45,821 nt of DNA from Dunaliella salina (GCA_002284615.2 MU069463.1:545700-591520); one strand, 5' to 3'; counted from the stretch's first letter, positions 1 through 10,669 are shown. Notes: generated from the sequence alone by a model not told the origin. A program made the numbers and translations.

Positions 1-410
1 ATGCTGCGTGTTCCTGACATCATACAGCGCGCTCACGATATCATGTAGCGTGCACATGACATCGTGCAGCGTGTTCCCAGCAACATGCGGCGTGCACATG
101 ACATCATGCAGCGTGCTCATGACATCACCATGCTGCGTGTTCCTGACATCATGCGGCGGTGCTCATGACATCATGCCGCGTGCTCATGACATCACGCAGC
201 GTGCTCTTGACAACATGCAGCGTGTGCTCATTACGTCATCATGCTGCATGTTCCTGACATCATACAGCGCGCTCGCGACATCATGCAGCGTGCACATGAC
301 ATCACGCAGCGTGTTCCCGACAACATGCGGCACGCCGCTCATGACATCATGCAGCTTGCTCATGACATCACGCAGCGTGCTCTTGACAACAAGCAGCGTG
401 TTGCAGTGCT
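1..410. repeat. 21-bp minisatellite with 240-bp higher-order unit
   Basis: Degenerate units of about 21 bp, of the type GCAGCGTGCTCATGACATCA, fill the left edge. Bases 1-120 and 241-360 match each other better than neighbouring units do (both open with ATGCTGC.TGTTCCTGACATCATACAGCG-like order), so there is a higher-order period near 240 bp. The array lies in an intron of the dehydrogenase gene, just past the 423-523 exon, and stays open in several frames, which produces meaningless ORFs. Confidence 0.9.
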
Positions 411-422
411 GCACCAGCTTAC

Positions 423-3400
423 CTCTGATACCATGGCTTGGTCCTAGCTCTGCTGCAAGGCCCTTCACCAAGCCCAGCAGGGCCGTCTTGGACACAGCAT
501 ACATTCCGATAGGCAGAGGTGGGCTACAGGTGCAGAAAGGCAATCACGTAAGGGCAGATAGGGGCATATTGAAACACTTCCAAGGGATAATTCCGGTCTA
601 GGTAGGGGCACATTGAAACACTTCCAGTGGGCAACTCCGGTCGAGAAGGATTTCCTTGGATGCTACATATTCTCAAGCCTGGGGATGTGTGTCTTGGACA
701 CAGCATAAAACCCAATTGCCAGAGGTGGGCTACAGGTGTGCGGGAAGACAATCACATGGGGAGACAGAGGCACATTGAAACAAAGCCAGTGGGAGACGAT
801 TGTCTACGTCTTTGAAGGATTGTCTTGGACACAGCATTCGTTCCCACGCTTGGGACGCCAGCCTTGGACACAGTATAAATTCCAATTGGCAGGGGTGGGC
901 TACAGGTGCAGAGTTTGGCTGCTTGGTGTGTTGAAAACAAAATCAAAAGTTGGGAGATGCACACTGGTACATACATCACATTACATCACATTGCATTACA
1001 TCACATCACATTACTTTGCATTACATTACATTAGGGAACAGCACCTTGAGCCGGATAGTTTGGCTGCTCGGTGCGTTGAAAAAAATCAAAAGTTGGGAGA
1101 TACACACTGGCACGTACTGGACACAGCAATCCTCCTAGTCCTCATCGCCCAACAATCGCCTATCATGCTGCTGGGGGGCGCAGTGCCACAGCGAGAGATG
1201 GCCACTTCTCCTTCACTGATGCACTTTCCACAAAGAAACGATCAAGACCCAAATGCATGCCCTGCACCATGCCAGCATGTAGGCAAGAAAGGCAAAAGAA
1301 AAGCCTGTGCCAGCAATAGGCTGTGTGCATGAAGGATAGACCGAATTGCATGCCCTGCACCAAGCCAGCATGTAAGCAGGAATGGCATAAGAAAAGAAAA
1401 GCCAGCCAAAGGCCAGCATTAAGGTCTGACCAAATCATATGCACCATGCCAGCATGAAGGCAAGAAAGGCAAAAGAAAAGCCTGCGCCAGCAGAAGGCTA
1501 TGTGCATTAAGGAAAGACCGAATTGCATGCCTTGCACCATGCCAGCATGAAGGCAAGAAAGGCAAAAGAAAAGAAAAAGCCAGCCAAAGGCTGTGCGTGC
1601 TCCAAAAACTGATTAAATCACATGCCTTACAACATGCCAGCATGTAGGCAAGAAAAGCAAAAGAAAAGCCTGCGCCAGCAGAAGGCTATGTGCATTAAGG
1701 AAAGACCGAATTGCATGCCTTGCACCATGCCAGCAGGCAGGCAAGAGGGCGAGAACAGATAGACTCTGAAGGGGGTGCACCATCCATGCTGATGAGCTAA
1801 GGTGGAAGGCATTTGCTGAGCACCCTTGCCACTGACAAACTGAATCGGAGTGCGTATGCCGAACAGGATGGGTGAGCAGCTTTGGTCAGGAAAAGAGGCA
1901 CGTCAAGCAGACTTCAAAGATAGGCAATGGATGGTCACACAATCTCGTGTCTAAGGTGTGGAGAAGGTACAGGGCAAGCATCCCAAATGCACTTCATGCT
2001 TCACGTGTGACATTCATTGTTTTCGACTCCATTACCAAATGATAGGATGTCACAGGAGTTAACTTGCAGAACCCATCGTAAGGCCAACCAAGTGGCTGGA
2101 GAGCAAGCAGTCCAGGTGGAGCGCACCTCTGGATGCATGTTGGCACGCATTGCTTTTTACTTCATTTATGAAGGGACACAAGAGTTAACATGTAGAACCC
2201 ATTGTAAGGCCAACCAAGTGGCTAAAGAGCAAGCAGTCCAGGTGGAGCGCACCTCTGGATGCATGTTGGTACGCATTGCTTACTACTTCATTTATGAAGG
2301 GACACAAGAGTTAACATGCAGAATCCATCGTAAGGTCAACCAAGTGGCTGGAGAGCGAGTGGCCCAGGTGGACTGCTTGTCTGGATGCATCTGCATGCTC
2401 AGCTCATGCTGCTCATACCTTGAAGTCTGCGAATTCATGTCCCTCAAACTATCAGATGCAAATGTCTCGTCCAGTTCTTAAAGCTTATGGCACACACGAT
2501 GACTTATTGTGAAAGCAGGAGGCATAAAGGGCTTGTTGCTATTATAGAAGCAGAACAGGATGCACCAAATCTTTCTTACGTGTGGTCGTTTGCATCACAC
2601 TGACTGTGCCCACAGTGAAGCTCGGGAAAATGCGGTGAGCTGCTCACAGAGATGGAGCGCCGCAAGCAATCCCTTCTTGCTTTGTCACCACCAAGGGTCA
2701 ATCCCCCGACTACGAGGTTAACAGCTCCCCCACTCGGGGCTGACATTTTGTTGGAAAGGGAAGGTCTTATGCCCCGGCGACAAGCTAGCGCTAGCTTCCT
2801 AGACCGCATGTATGCCCCGACTGACTTGCTTATGCACAGTGACGGTGCCTTTCACAGTGGAACTCACTTGTATGCTGTGACTGAACTGATCATGGTGATG
2901 GAGCCGCCATGTGCCATGTGCGGAATCGCTTCCTGCAAGGGGAGAGGCAAAAGGATGTCTGTGTTAACAAATCAGTTGTTTTTGGCACGAAAAACATAAA
3001 AGAAGCATCCAACTTTAGAAGCCCTTTGAGACGTGTGAGGTATGCTCCCTGTAAGGAGACGAGGCAAGATGCAAAAGGATGTCCGTATTAACGAGTCACT
3101 TGTTTTTTGCGCCAAAAGTATTGGAATGCTATTAAAGGCAAACCGTTTTCGGACACCCCCACGATTCATTTGCGGCATTGCCTCCTGCAAGCAGAAAATG
3201 CAACACTCATGACAAGGACTATCGTCTCAATGAAGCCGCCTTGCGAGGCATTGCTTCCTGCAGGGGGATGAGACACGATGCAAAGGGACATCTGTGTTGG
3301 CAAACCAGTTTTTTTGCACCAAAATCACTGGAGTAGCTATAAAGGGCCGGCCACTGTTTATGGAGTCCCCACGAGTCACAGAAGGCATTGCCTCCTGCCA

Positions 3401-6400
3401 GCAGATGAGACAGCAGGTCGAGGGATGTTTGTGTCGCTCGCACATCAGTCGCATCATGTACCAAAAGCCGCGCAGGAAACCACCATTGCCCTCTGAGCGC
3501 AGGTGACACTGAATACGTTTGTATAGAGTCAGTGTAAGACACTAACTCTACACAAACGTGTTCAGTGTAAGAGTTGCCACAAAAATCAATAAATGTGGAT
3601 AAAGTTGGTGTGCTGCCTCCTACAAGCAGAGTGTTACGTTACAAGAGATATGTATACCGGATAAGGAAAGATAGCAGAGGTGGGCGACGAAGGCCTCAAA
3701 CAAGGGTACTTTTGAAATGTTCACCAATCATAGGCCCCCTAGGTTGCAATCTTCAAACTTAGCATCAAATGGTAGCCCTTGCCATGCCCTTGCCATGCTA
3801 TTGTGTATCACCAAGCTTTGGCCTTGCAATTGAAAGGGCACCTTCCTAATTGGCCGCGGCGTGAACCATCCTTTTCAAGCAAGCACCCACCATATCTGAT
3901 GAGCCACTGTACCAAGTTGGGTGATTTTTAATGATTTGGTGCCCTTGAACCAAAAAAATATCATTGCAAAAAAAATGGAGTGAAAAGACCCAGTGGTTGG
4001 TCAGATACTGGATTTCAGCCATTTCCCTAAGAGGAAATCTTGCTTAAGGGGTGCCAAAAAGGTCAAAATTTGACCTCCTTCATTCCCACTTTTGAATATG
4101 CAAGATGTTAGCATATCACATAAGGGTTATTATGAAAATATTTTGGGGTTGAAAAATGGTCCCAGGGTGGAGCTGTGGGCCATTTTAGGGTGATTTGAGG
4201 CCAGAAGAGGTGATCTGGGGTCTACCGACTTTCATCACTTTTTGGTGAAAGTGTTCTTTATTTATATCACAACGTTTGGCCTGGTCAGATTTGGAAAATA
4301 TCGGCGGGAAAGAACACTTTCAGGAATGTGGGCTCGTCGCCCACCCCTGGAAATATAGAGGAGCTTCAGTGTTCATCTGATCAAGCTCAGGTGAACGCTC
4401 AGGCATGCAAGCTAAAGGAGCAGCTTGCATGCTTGCACACACTTCAACACAGAGAACAAGTTTATGAAGGGTGTCTGTTGGCAAGCCAATGCTTTGATGC
4501 ATCAAGGCCGGCAGAAGAAGCATCCACTGCCTCTCGTTTGCAGATGAGACAGGACAATTCTCAGATGCTTAGGTAATTGCAGCCCCAAATCCTCCATTGC
4601 TGCAGCAGATGCATCACTGGATTGCCGTGATCAATGTGGAAAATTTCCGGTTCAAGTACTGCTGTGCTTGCGCTACAGTGCCGCCTCAAGTCCTACTGCT
4701 GCAAGCAGTTGGCTGCTTAATCAATTACCGGTGATTGCTGAGATCAATGTGGCAATGTGGGAATTGGCTGCATCATTGGATTGTTATGAATGTGGCCATG
4801 TGGCAATTGGCCTTAGCATTGGATAGCTGTGACCAATGTGGTATTGTGGCATTGTGGCAATGTGGCCATGTGGCAATGGGCTACATCATTGGATAGCTGT
4901 GACCAATGTGGTATTGTGGCATTGTGGCAATGTGGCCGTGTGGCAATTGGCTACATCATTGGATAGCTGTGATAAATGTGGTATTGTGCCATTGTGGCAA
5001 TGTGGCCATGTGGCAATGGGCTACATCATTGGATAACTGTGACCAATGTGGTATTGTGGCATTGTGGCACTGTGGCCATGTGGCAATTGGCTACAGCATT
5101 GGATAGCTGTGACCAATGTGGTATTGTGGCATTGTGGCAATGTGGCCGTGTGGCAATTGGCAACATCATTGGATAGCTGTGACCAATGTGGTATTGTGGC
5201 ATTGTGGCAATATGACCGTGTGGCAATTGGCTACATCATTGGATAGCTGTGACCAATGTGGTATTGTGGCATTGCGGCAATGTGGCCGTGTGGCAATTGG
5301 CTACATCATTGGATAGCTGTGACCAATGTGGTATAGTGGCATTGTGGCAATGTGGCCATGCGGCAATTGGCTACATCATTGGATAACTGCGATCAATGCA
5401 GCCAAGATGTCTGAGCTCTAGCAGGTGCTACTTCATTGCGAGAGAGCAGCAGTACTAGCGCCATCTACGACAAGAAGGTGAGAACAGCATGTCTCTTCCC
5501 TGAACCAAAGGTCAGCATCGGCACCACCTAGTCCCTTACAAGAGTGCAGCACCAGCAGCACCACATTCCTTAGCAAAAGAGCACCACGGGCACCACTTCA
5601 ATCCTGAGCAAGCTGACCTGCACATAAGCATTGAACTTCATAGGATACGAAGCCTAAGTTGCTGCAGGCAAGCCCTTGCACAGGCAGCTCACTCCTATTC
5701 ATAACACATGAGCCATGTGCTTCCTTGTTGTCACGGCATTGTACTGATCAGCACAAAACCCTGGTGTTCTGAGGCTCATGAAAGCTATGGCATCGAGAAT
5801 CTGGGGGATAGGGAGGCTTTGGAGAAAGTGACGCTGAGCACCTTAGAATGCCTTCAAATCCCTTGGCAATTTTGACTTTCGAGGCGCATTTTACAAAATG
5901 TTCTCTCATGAGCGATGATGAGAGCAGTAAGAGGATGAATGGGGGCCATTTGATGCTCAGTGAAGGGCAAAGCAAACAGACCGTCTCTGGAAATACCACT
6001 CAGAATGGAATGGTGTTTTACGGTGTATCAGCGGGAACGAAAAATCCAGGCAACCTGGTGTGAGTCCCTTTGTAACAATTCCCTGTGTAAGCTTTGGCTC
6101 AATGAGGGTGGACAAAAGGACAACAGTGAGATTATGGCCTTTTCTGCAAAACCAGCTTCTTGCAAAGTTGATTTCTTGGAATCAAATGTCCATGTGCATG
6201 GAACTTAAGGACAGAAGAGCAAGGCAGTCATGGCAGCAGAGCAAGAAAAGGGGAGCAGAGAATAAAGCGCAAAGGCACGCAGGGCAGGCAACTGATCCCA
6301 ATGTGTGCAACCTGCAAGCACAAAACATGCATTTGCAAGGGCACAAAACATGCACTTGCCAGGGCTGGGGAGCGCAACCTGCAAGCACAAAACATGCACT

Positions 6401-9400
6401 TGCCAGGGCTGGGGAGCACAACCTGCAAGCACAAAACATGCACTTGCCAGGGCTGGGGAGCACAACCTGCAAGCACAAAACATGCACTTGCCAGGGCTGG
6501 GGAGCGCAACCTGCAAGCACAAAACATGCACTTGCCAGGGCACGAAACATGCACTTGCCAGGGCACAAAACATGCACTTGCCAGGGCTGGGAAGCGCAAC
6601 CTACAAGCACAAAACATGCACTTGCCAGGGCTGGGGAGCCTGTCTGCGGACGTCCAGAAGCAAGGAGTTCACATTTGCGTCATTTTCCTACCCAGGAGCC
6701 ATGGGGGGCTTTTCAATGCTTGCAAGCATGGATGTCATGGACTGGAAGGATGACCAGGAGCATATTTCTGGCAGCATGAAGATGACCAGAGCCTTTCCAA
6801 GCAGCGAGAGAACAACCTTTTGTGCATATTGTACTACTAACTTTGAAAAGTGCTCTGCAATCCTTCACACAAGATTAATGCTAATATCTAGAAATGGGTA
6901 CATTTGGGTGTATACAAAGAATCAGGGTTTTTGAAAAACCGAAAAGGGAGCACTGATGACTTACAGTAACGCATGCACCTTCATTTCATGTATGCACCGA
7001 GAGCAACTTGTTTTCATGTAAGCACCAAGAGCAACTTCATTTCATGTATGCACCGAGAGCAACTTCATTTCATGTATGCACCGAGAGCATCTTGTTTTCA
7101 TGTACGCACCGAGAGCAACTTCATTTCATGTATGCACCGAGAGCAACCTCATTTCATGTATGCACCGAGAGCAACTTCATTTCATGTATGCACCAAGAGC
7201 AACTTGTTTTTATGTATGCACCGAGGTCAACTTCATTTCATGTATGCACCGAGAGCAACTTCATTTCATGTATGCACCGAGAGCAACTTGCATGTATACA
7301 CCGAGAGCAACTTCATTTCATGTATGCACCGAGAGCAACTTCATTTCATGTATGCATTGAGAGCAATTCGTTTTCATGTTGCTACAGTGCACTCGTTCAT
7401 AAGGTTCCAAAGCGTTATGGGTAGCTCACTCACAGAAACAGCCGAGGCTACTCACATTCACGAGCAGCACAGCCGACTTGATGTTTACGTCTAGGATCTT
7501 GTCGATAGCATGTCCTGGCGTCTCCGAAATCGGGGCAGCTGCTGGGGACACCGCTGCATTAGACACCAGGCAGTCTATCTTGCCAAAAGCCTACAGCAAA
7601 CGGGGACACAGCCGCATTAGACACCTGGCAGTCTATCTTGCCAAAAGCCTGCAGCAAACGGGGACACAGCAGCATTAGACACCAGGCAGTCTATCTTGCC
7701 AAAAGCCTGCAGCAAACGGGACACAGCAGCATTAGACACCAGGCAGTCTATCTCGCCAAAAGCCTGCAGCAAACAGCAGGAAGACCTGAGCAGCACACAA
7801 CCTGGCGTCCAGGTGGTGACGCCTAGGTAAACAAAAGGTAGTACACTAATGCCATTAGTAATGGTAGTAAACTAATGATTTTGCCTAAGTAAACCAGTTT
7901 TTTAAGGATTCTAAGTAAACTCTTGCTTGATGCTGACCGAATCACTAAGGAAAACAGCTAGACATTTTGCCCTTGTGGCCTCATTTGTCTGCAAGCTTGC
8001 AGTGAACATACAGAAAAAAACGCTTGCCCTGAGGCATCGCTCATTGATAGGGTTGTGTAGCCACCTAGGAGAGCTTCGCCGAGTGTGAGGCTAGGCGAGG
8101 CGCGAGGAGCCTATTTGGCAGATGGGCTTCACCCTCGGTGACCCTCGTTTCACCCCAAAACGGTGCAAATTGCCTAAACCTACCCAATAAATCTGCGTAT
8201 CAAAAGAGGCCCTACCCAACTAGGCCGAGCCTCTTCCAGGCGCGGCGAGCCTATTTGAGATGTTGGAACACCCTATCCTACCTTTGCTACTCATTGATCA
8301 TGGCTCATTTGAGTTTGACCTGCCGCACATGGCAATACAGAATTGCGCCCTCCTACCTGGCAGGACGGGCAGAAGACAAACAATCACACCAAGTACAGAA
8401 CAGATCTGAAAGGGAGACACCCTTGTAGTGATACGCAATTCATTTCAAACATAATTGATCTCATACCACAGACAGCCAGTTGTGTGCTAGGTACATGCGC
8501 ATGACATACCCCGCCTTGTGGAAGTATGGAGACCCTGAATCCATGGCAATGGTTGATGGATGTTTGGCTTCAGGCCTGCAGTGAGGCTGGCTTAAGGTGC
8601 CTTTGATTGGCACCTTGATCAATGTCGAGCCTCTGATCTTTGATGGATGGTGCAGCTCTGGCTAGGATTTCTGATGGAAGGTGCTTCACCGTTTATCTTT
8701 AATGGGTGTGAGGCTCTGGGTCTGCAATGAAAGAGGCTTTAGTGAAGTGTCAATGCAATCTGACGAGGGAGTCCGAAGTGTTTGATATTCAGGTTCAAAC
8801 AGTCAGTCCCCTGGGCAGATGAATCCTTGTGATTCCACCATATACAGACCAGAAGGCACCTCTGCTGGCAAATCCTCACTGAAATACCAAAAGAGCGAAA
8901 ATTGAAGAGTATAACACTGTTTGAGGGCCAGTAGAAACACGTTGCGCGCCGAGTGTTGCGCTGATCAGGTTCACTTGCACTTGCAGCTCAATATTGTTCC
9001 CACGATGCAATTTGCAGTAATCATGTGCATTTTGTGGTCTCCAATTCCACAGCAGCCTGCAGATGCGACACACTATCTGCGATTCATTCACTGTACCCTG
9101 CTCATGAAGAGGGTTGTGTGTGCCCGCGCACAATCCCTGCATCCACCTGAGCATGACTCAAATTAGGCCATCTTTATCCCCTTGCATGCAAGATTCTGCA
9201 ATCCCTTTCTATTGATTGGCAATCTTGCCCCATGATTGGTCAATGGGAGCAACACCTGAGCAAGCTGAAGGTGATGTGTGCCCACCTGAGTGCTCCTGAT
9301 TGGTGGCGCTTTGTAAGATAATACAAATATTGCTTATTACTGCAGTTCTACTGTCAGCCAATGATCCCATCCTAATACAAATATTGCTTATCACTGCAAT

Positions 9401-9806
9401 TCTACTGTCAGCCACTGATCCCATCCTCAACATTGCTAGAGGCTTGCACAAGCCTAGGTTGCTTCTGCTCAACTGAACAGCACTCTAAAGTGTGCATGGC
9501 CTACAGCACCCGTGACTATCGGAACATGGGAAAACCCACTCTCAGCGCTGCAGAAGTTGCGTGAGCTTGCTTTCCCTCTGCCTAGCAGCTGCGTGTTTCT
9601 TTTCAGTGTCGACTCAGTTTTTCACTCTCAAGACTGATGGCTCCTCCCCTATAAACTTGTAAACCGCTCCCTTTGCTCACCTGAACAGCATTCTGGATGA
9701 GACGTTTGCGGTCCTCAGCGCTTCCCACATGGCAGGCGCAGCCGGCAACGCTCTGCAGTCCCTTTGACCTAAACTCGGCCAAGGTGTCGTCCACGCTGCT
9801 TTGCTT

Positions 9807-9884
<78 letters not shown>

Positions 9885-10312
9885 TTGCGTGCTGTCCATG
9901 GGAGTATTGAACATGGAAATCAACATTAAAGCTGAAGCGTCGCGCACCAAAGGAGGGAATGCAAGAACACGCAGTGATCATGCTGTCATCTGGTGTAATA
10001 TATTAGTGGAACTAGTTGGTGATGGAAAAGCACGAGAAAGGAAAGAAGCGGCGACCTGGGCTGTAAAACAAAATAGCAAGCTTCTGAGGGCTTGCCTGGA
10101 GCAGATGTAAACGCTTGCGCCCTCTCGTGCGATACGCTCTGCTATGGCCTTGCCAATCCCTGCTGTGGAAGCAGTTACCAAGGCAACCTACATGCCAGCA
10201 TGCACAAATGCTGGAGATACTTTAGTGCTGCCATGGACCCATGTGATCAACAAGGCCAGTTGCTCAACACAGCAAAGCCCACCTTGCCCTCGAACCGATG
10301 GGGAAGGCTCAT
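423..10312 (-). CDS. DHRS4: DHRS4-like short-chain dehydrogenase/reductase (3' part outside window)
   Basis: NAD(P)H-dependent carbonyl/retinal reductase of the classical SDR family, nearest to DHRS4 by remembered family sequence. Exons read on the minus strand: 10312-10283, 10187-10096, 9807-9681, 7590-7456 and, after one missing exon, 523-423. The first four joins keep frame and give 128 residues. They open with MSLPHRFEGK, followed by the Rossmann cofactor motif TASTAGIG (residues 15-22), a basic SRKQ stretch after the second beta strand, CHVGSAEDR, and the family version of the NNAG motif, VSNAAV (residues 92-97). The 523-423 exon carries the active-site pair YAVSK and the typical TALLGLVKGLAAELGP helix. 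The exon holding the catalytic serine should lie between 7455 and 524 but I could not find it. The C-terminus lies left of the window. The second intron uses a GC donor at 10095. The gene is divergent from the LRR gene. Confidence 0.9.
680..907 (-). pseudogene. extra copies of the YxxxK exon start of the dehydrogenase gene
   Basis: Two acceptor-plus-exon-start copies lie upstream, in transcript order, of the 523-423 exon. Each begins with CTGTAG followed by CCCACC. One starts at 729 and reads PPLAIGFYAVSKTHIP; the other starts at 899 and reads PPLPIGIYTVSKAG. A shorter piece at 840-823 reads NAVSKT. All lose similarity within about 45 bp and none has the full helix after the lysine. They look like partial exon duplications, whose use as alternative acceptors cannot be excluded. 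Confidence 0.8.
950..1035. repeat. ACATCACATT-type simple repeat
   Basis: Short imperfect units of CATTACATCACATCACATTA lie in the dehydrogenase intron. They directly abut the LINE-B tail fragment on their right. Confidence 0.7.
1030..1085 (-). mobile_element. LINE-B 3'-end fragment
   Basis: Read on the minus strand, this piece carries the CACCGAGCAGCCAAACTATC block that also occurs at 38135, 24857, 39320 and 44475. It is followed by a decayed terminal stretch. Only about 50 bp are left. A second, weaker trace lies near 905-935. Confidence 0.6.
1240..1760. repeat. tandem array, period about 90-95 bp
   Basis: About five to six units with the core GCATGCCxTGCACCATGCCA followed by GCAAGAAAGGCAAAAGAAAAG. 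Core starts lie near 1255, 1348, 1525, 1625 and 1711. The array is intronic in the dehydrogenase gene. The ORFs across it on either strand are by-products of the repeat. Confidence 0.85.
2048..2400. repeat. 126-bp tandem repeat, three units
   Basis: The GAGTTAAC core recurs at 2056, 2182 and 2308, exactly 126 bp (42 codons) apart. Plus-strand frame 2017-2481 therefore stays open and repeats a 42-residue block (QELTCRTH...QVERTSGCML). The location, inside an intron of the minus-strand gene, and the lack of any family signature argue for a satellite rather than a repeat protein. Confidence 0.8.
2900..3460. repeat. degenerate long tandem repeat
   Basis: Blocks containing CATTGCxTCCTGCAxG, then GATGCAAAxGGA, then a T-rich CAGTT(T)nGCxCCAAAA stretch recur at about 2925-3000, 3050-3190 and 3245-3410. 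These are diverged units of roughly 150-190 bp. Intronic, no coding signal. Confidence 0.65.
3845..4330 (+). repeat. unclassified interspersed repeat (family R650), copy 1
   Basis: Begins near GGCCGCGGCGTGAACC and contains AAAAGACCCAGTGGTTGG, GGTGCCAAAAAGGTCAAA and GGTGATCTGGGGTC. It ends near GGTCAGATTTGGAAAA. The same order of blocks recurs at 36365-36985 and 37170-37640, with pieces at 12060-12420 and 13460-13560. No ORF, no clear terminal repeats; probably a non-autonomous element. Confidence 0.75.
4755..5400. repeat. 70-bp minisatellite, about nine units
   Basis: The unit opens GATAGCTGTGACCAATGTGG, continues through GGCATTGTGGCAATGTGGCC and ends near GGCTACATCATTG, with a 70-bp period from about 4825 onward. 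Seventy is not divisible by three and the unit lacks stops, so each frame cycles through all phases of the same repeat. Confidence 0.95.
5401..6299. other. intron sequence without recognisable content
   Basis: Part of the large dehydrogenase intron between the 7590-7456 exon and the 523-423 exon. I see no exon, RNA gene or repeat family here. The missing catalytic-serine exon should lie somewhere in 524-7455, and I checked this stretch on the minus strand without success. Confidence 0.5.
6305..6650. repeat. 44-bp minisatellite
   Basis: Unit of 44 bp: GCACAAAACATGCACTTGCC followed by AGGGCTGGGGAGCGCAACCTGCAA. About seven full units, with shortened units near 6340 and 6540-6570. Intronic; open in many frames on both strands because the period is not a multiple of three. 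Confidence 0.95.
6970..7375. repeat. 28-bp minisatellite
   Basis: Unit of 28 bp, CATGTATGCACCGAGAGCAA followed by CTTCATTT, repeated about 14 times with point changes. It ends some 80 bp from the donor of the 7590-7456 dehydrogenase exon. Confidence 0.95.
7556..7776 (-). repeat. 58-bp tandem copies of a splice acceptor plus exon start
   Basis: Units begin at 7556, 7614, 7672 and 7729 (58, 58 and 57 bp). On the minus strand each unit contains GTTTGCTG(C/T)AG followed by GCTTTTGGCAAGATAGACTG, the true acceptor and first codons (AFGKIDCLVSNA) of the 7590-7456 exon. Only the copy nearest the exon body leads into the rest of the exon. Using an outer copy as acceptor would insert 58-bp steps and break the frame. 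Confidence 0.92.
7800..9300. other. intron sequence, no gene seen
   Basis: Intron of the dehydrogenase gene between exons 9681 and 7590. It contains a GC-rich patch at 8060-8260 in which GGCGCG(A/G)CGAGCCTATTT-like sequence occurs twice, about 140 bp apart, possibly a small element. Otherwise I recognise nothing. Confidence 0.5.
9310..9430. repeat. direct duplication of about 57 bp
   Basis: TAATACAAATATTGCTTATT and the following CTGTCAGCCA.TGATCCCATCC occur twice in tandem, with few differences. Recent local duplication inside an intron. Confidence 0.85.
9809..9881. repeat. (TG)n microsatellite abutting a splice acceptor
   Basis: An uninterrupted run of about 36 TG units. On the minus strand it reads (CA)n and ends in CACACAG, which is the acceptor of the exon beginning at 9807. 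Confidence 0.95.
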
Positions 10313-10669
10313 GAAAGCGTTTGGAAAATTTAAGAGAGAAACAAATTTTTGTCAGCCTACTTTCATTTTTTTTTCCAAGTACTCCGTCAAATTCCGAGCA
10401 AGACTTGACTGTCACAGCAAATTCTCAATAACTCCATGCCGTGCAACAGGTTCGATTTACCTTGTGTGCTGTTGCTTACTGAGTACGTCTTGTTTGAATG
10501 TCAGCTAGGGCAAGCTTGACTTTTTTAAAGAGTAGCTGTCATGAACGTACTTTCAAAGTTTATTCACATAAGTATCTGATTCACACATGCACATGCAGTT
10601 AAGTTTAAAATCCATCATAGCTGTCTTAGAGACCACTTTAATGTGAGATAGTCTGAGGAAGAGGCCTTG
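10313..10669. promoter_or_regulatory. divergent promoter region between dehydrogenase and LRR genes
   Basis: 357 bp separate the two start codons, so both 5' UTRs and both promoters must fit here. T-rich and A-rich patches are present near 10370 and 10520, but no core element can be assigned with confidence. The arrangement is inferred from the two exon models. Confidence 0.6.

Noticed and set aside
184..543. Full 119-codon frame as a single exon
   Set aside because: Only 423-523 matches the SDR family; the rest is minisatellite beyond a clear GTAAGC donor.
4755..7375. Tandem arrays as CRISPR-like or repeat-protein genes
   Set aside because: Units are directly contiguous, with no unique spacers. 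Period not divisible by three, no family signature, inside introns.
10445..10465. GGTTCGATTTACC as a B box of a tRNA gene
   Set aside because: No A box or cloverleaf around it, and it lies in the shared promoter/5' region.
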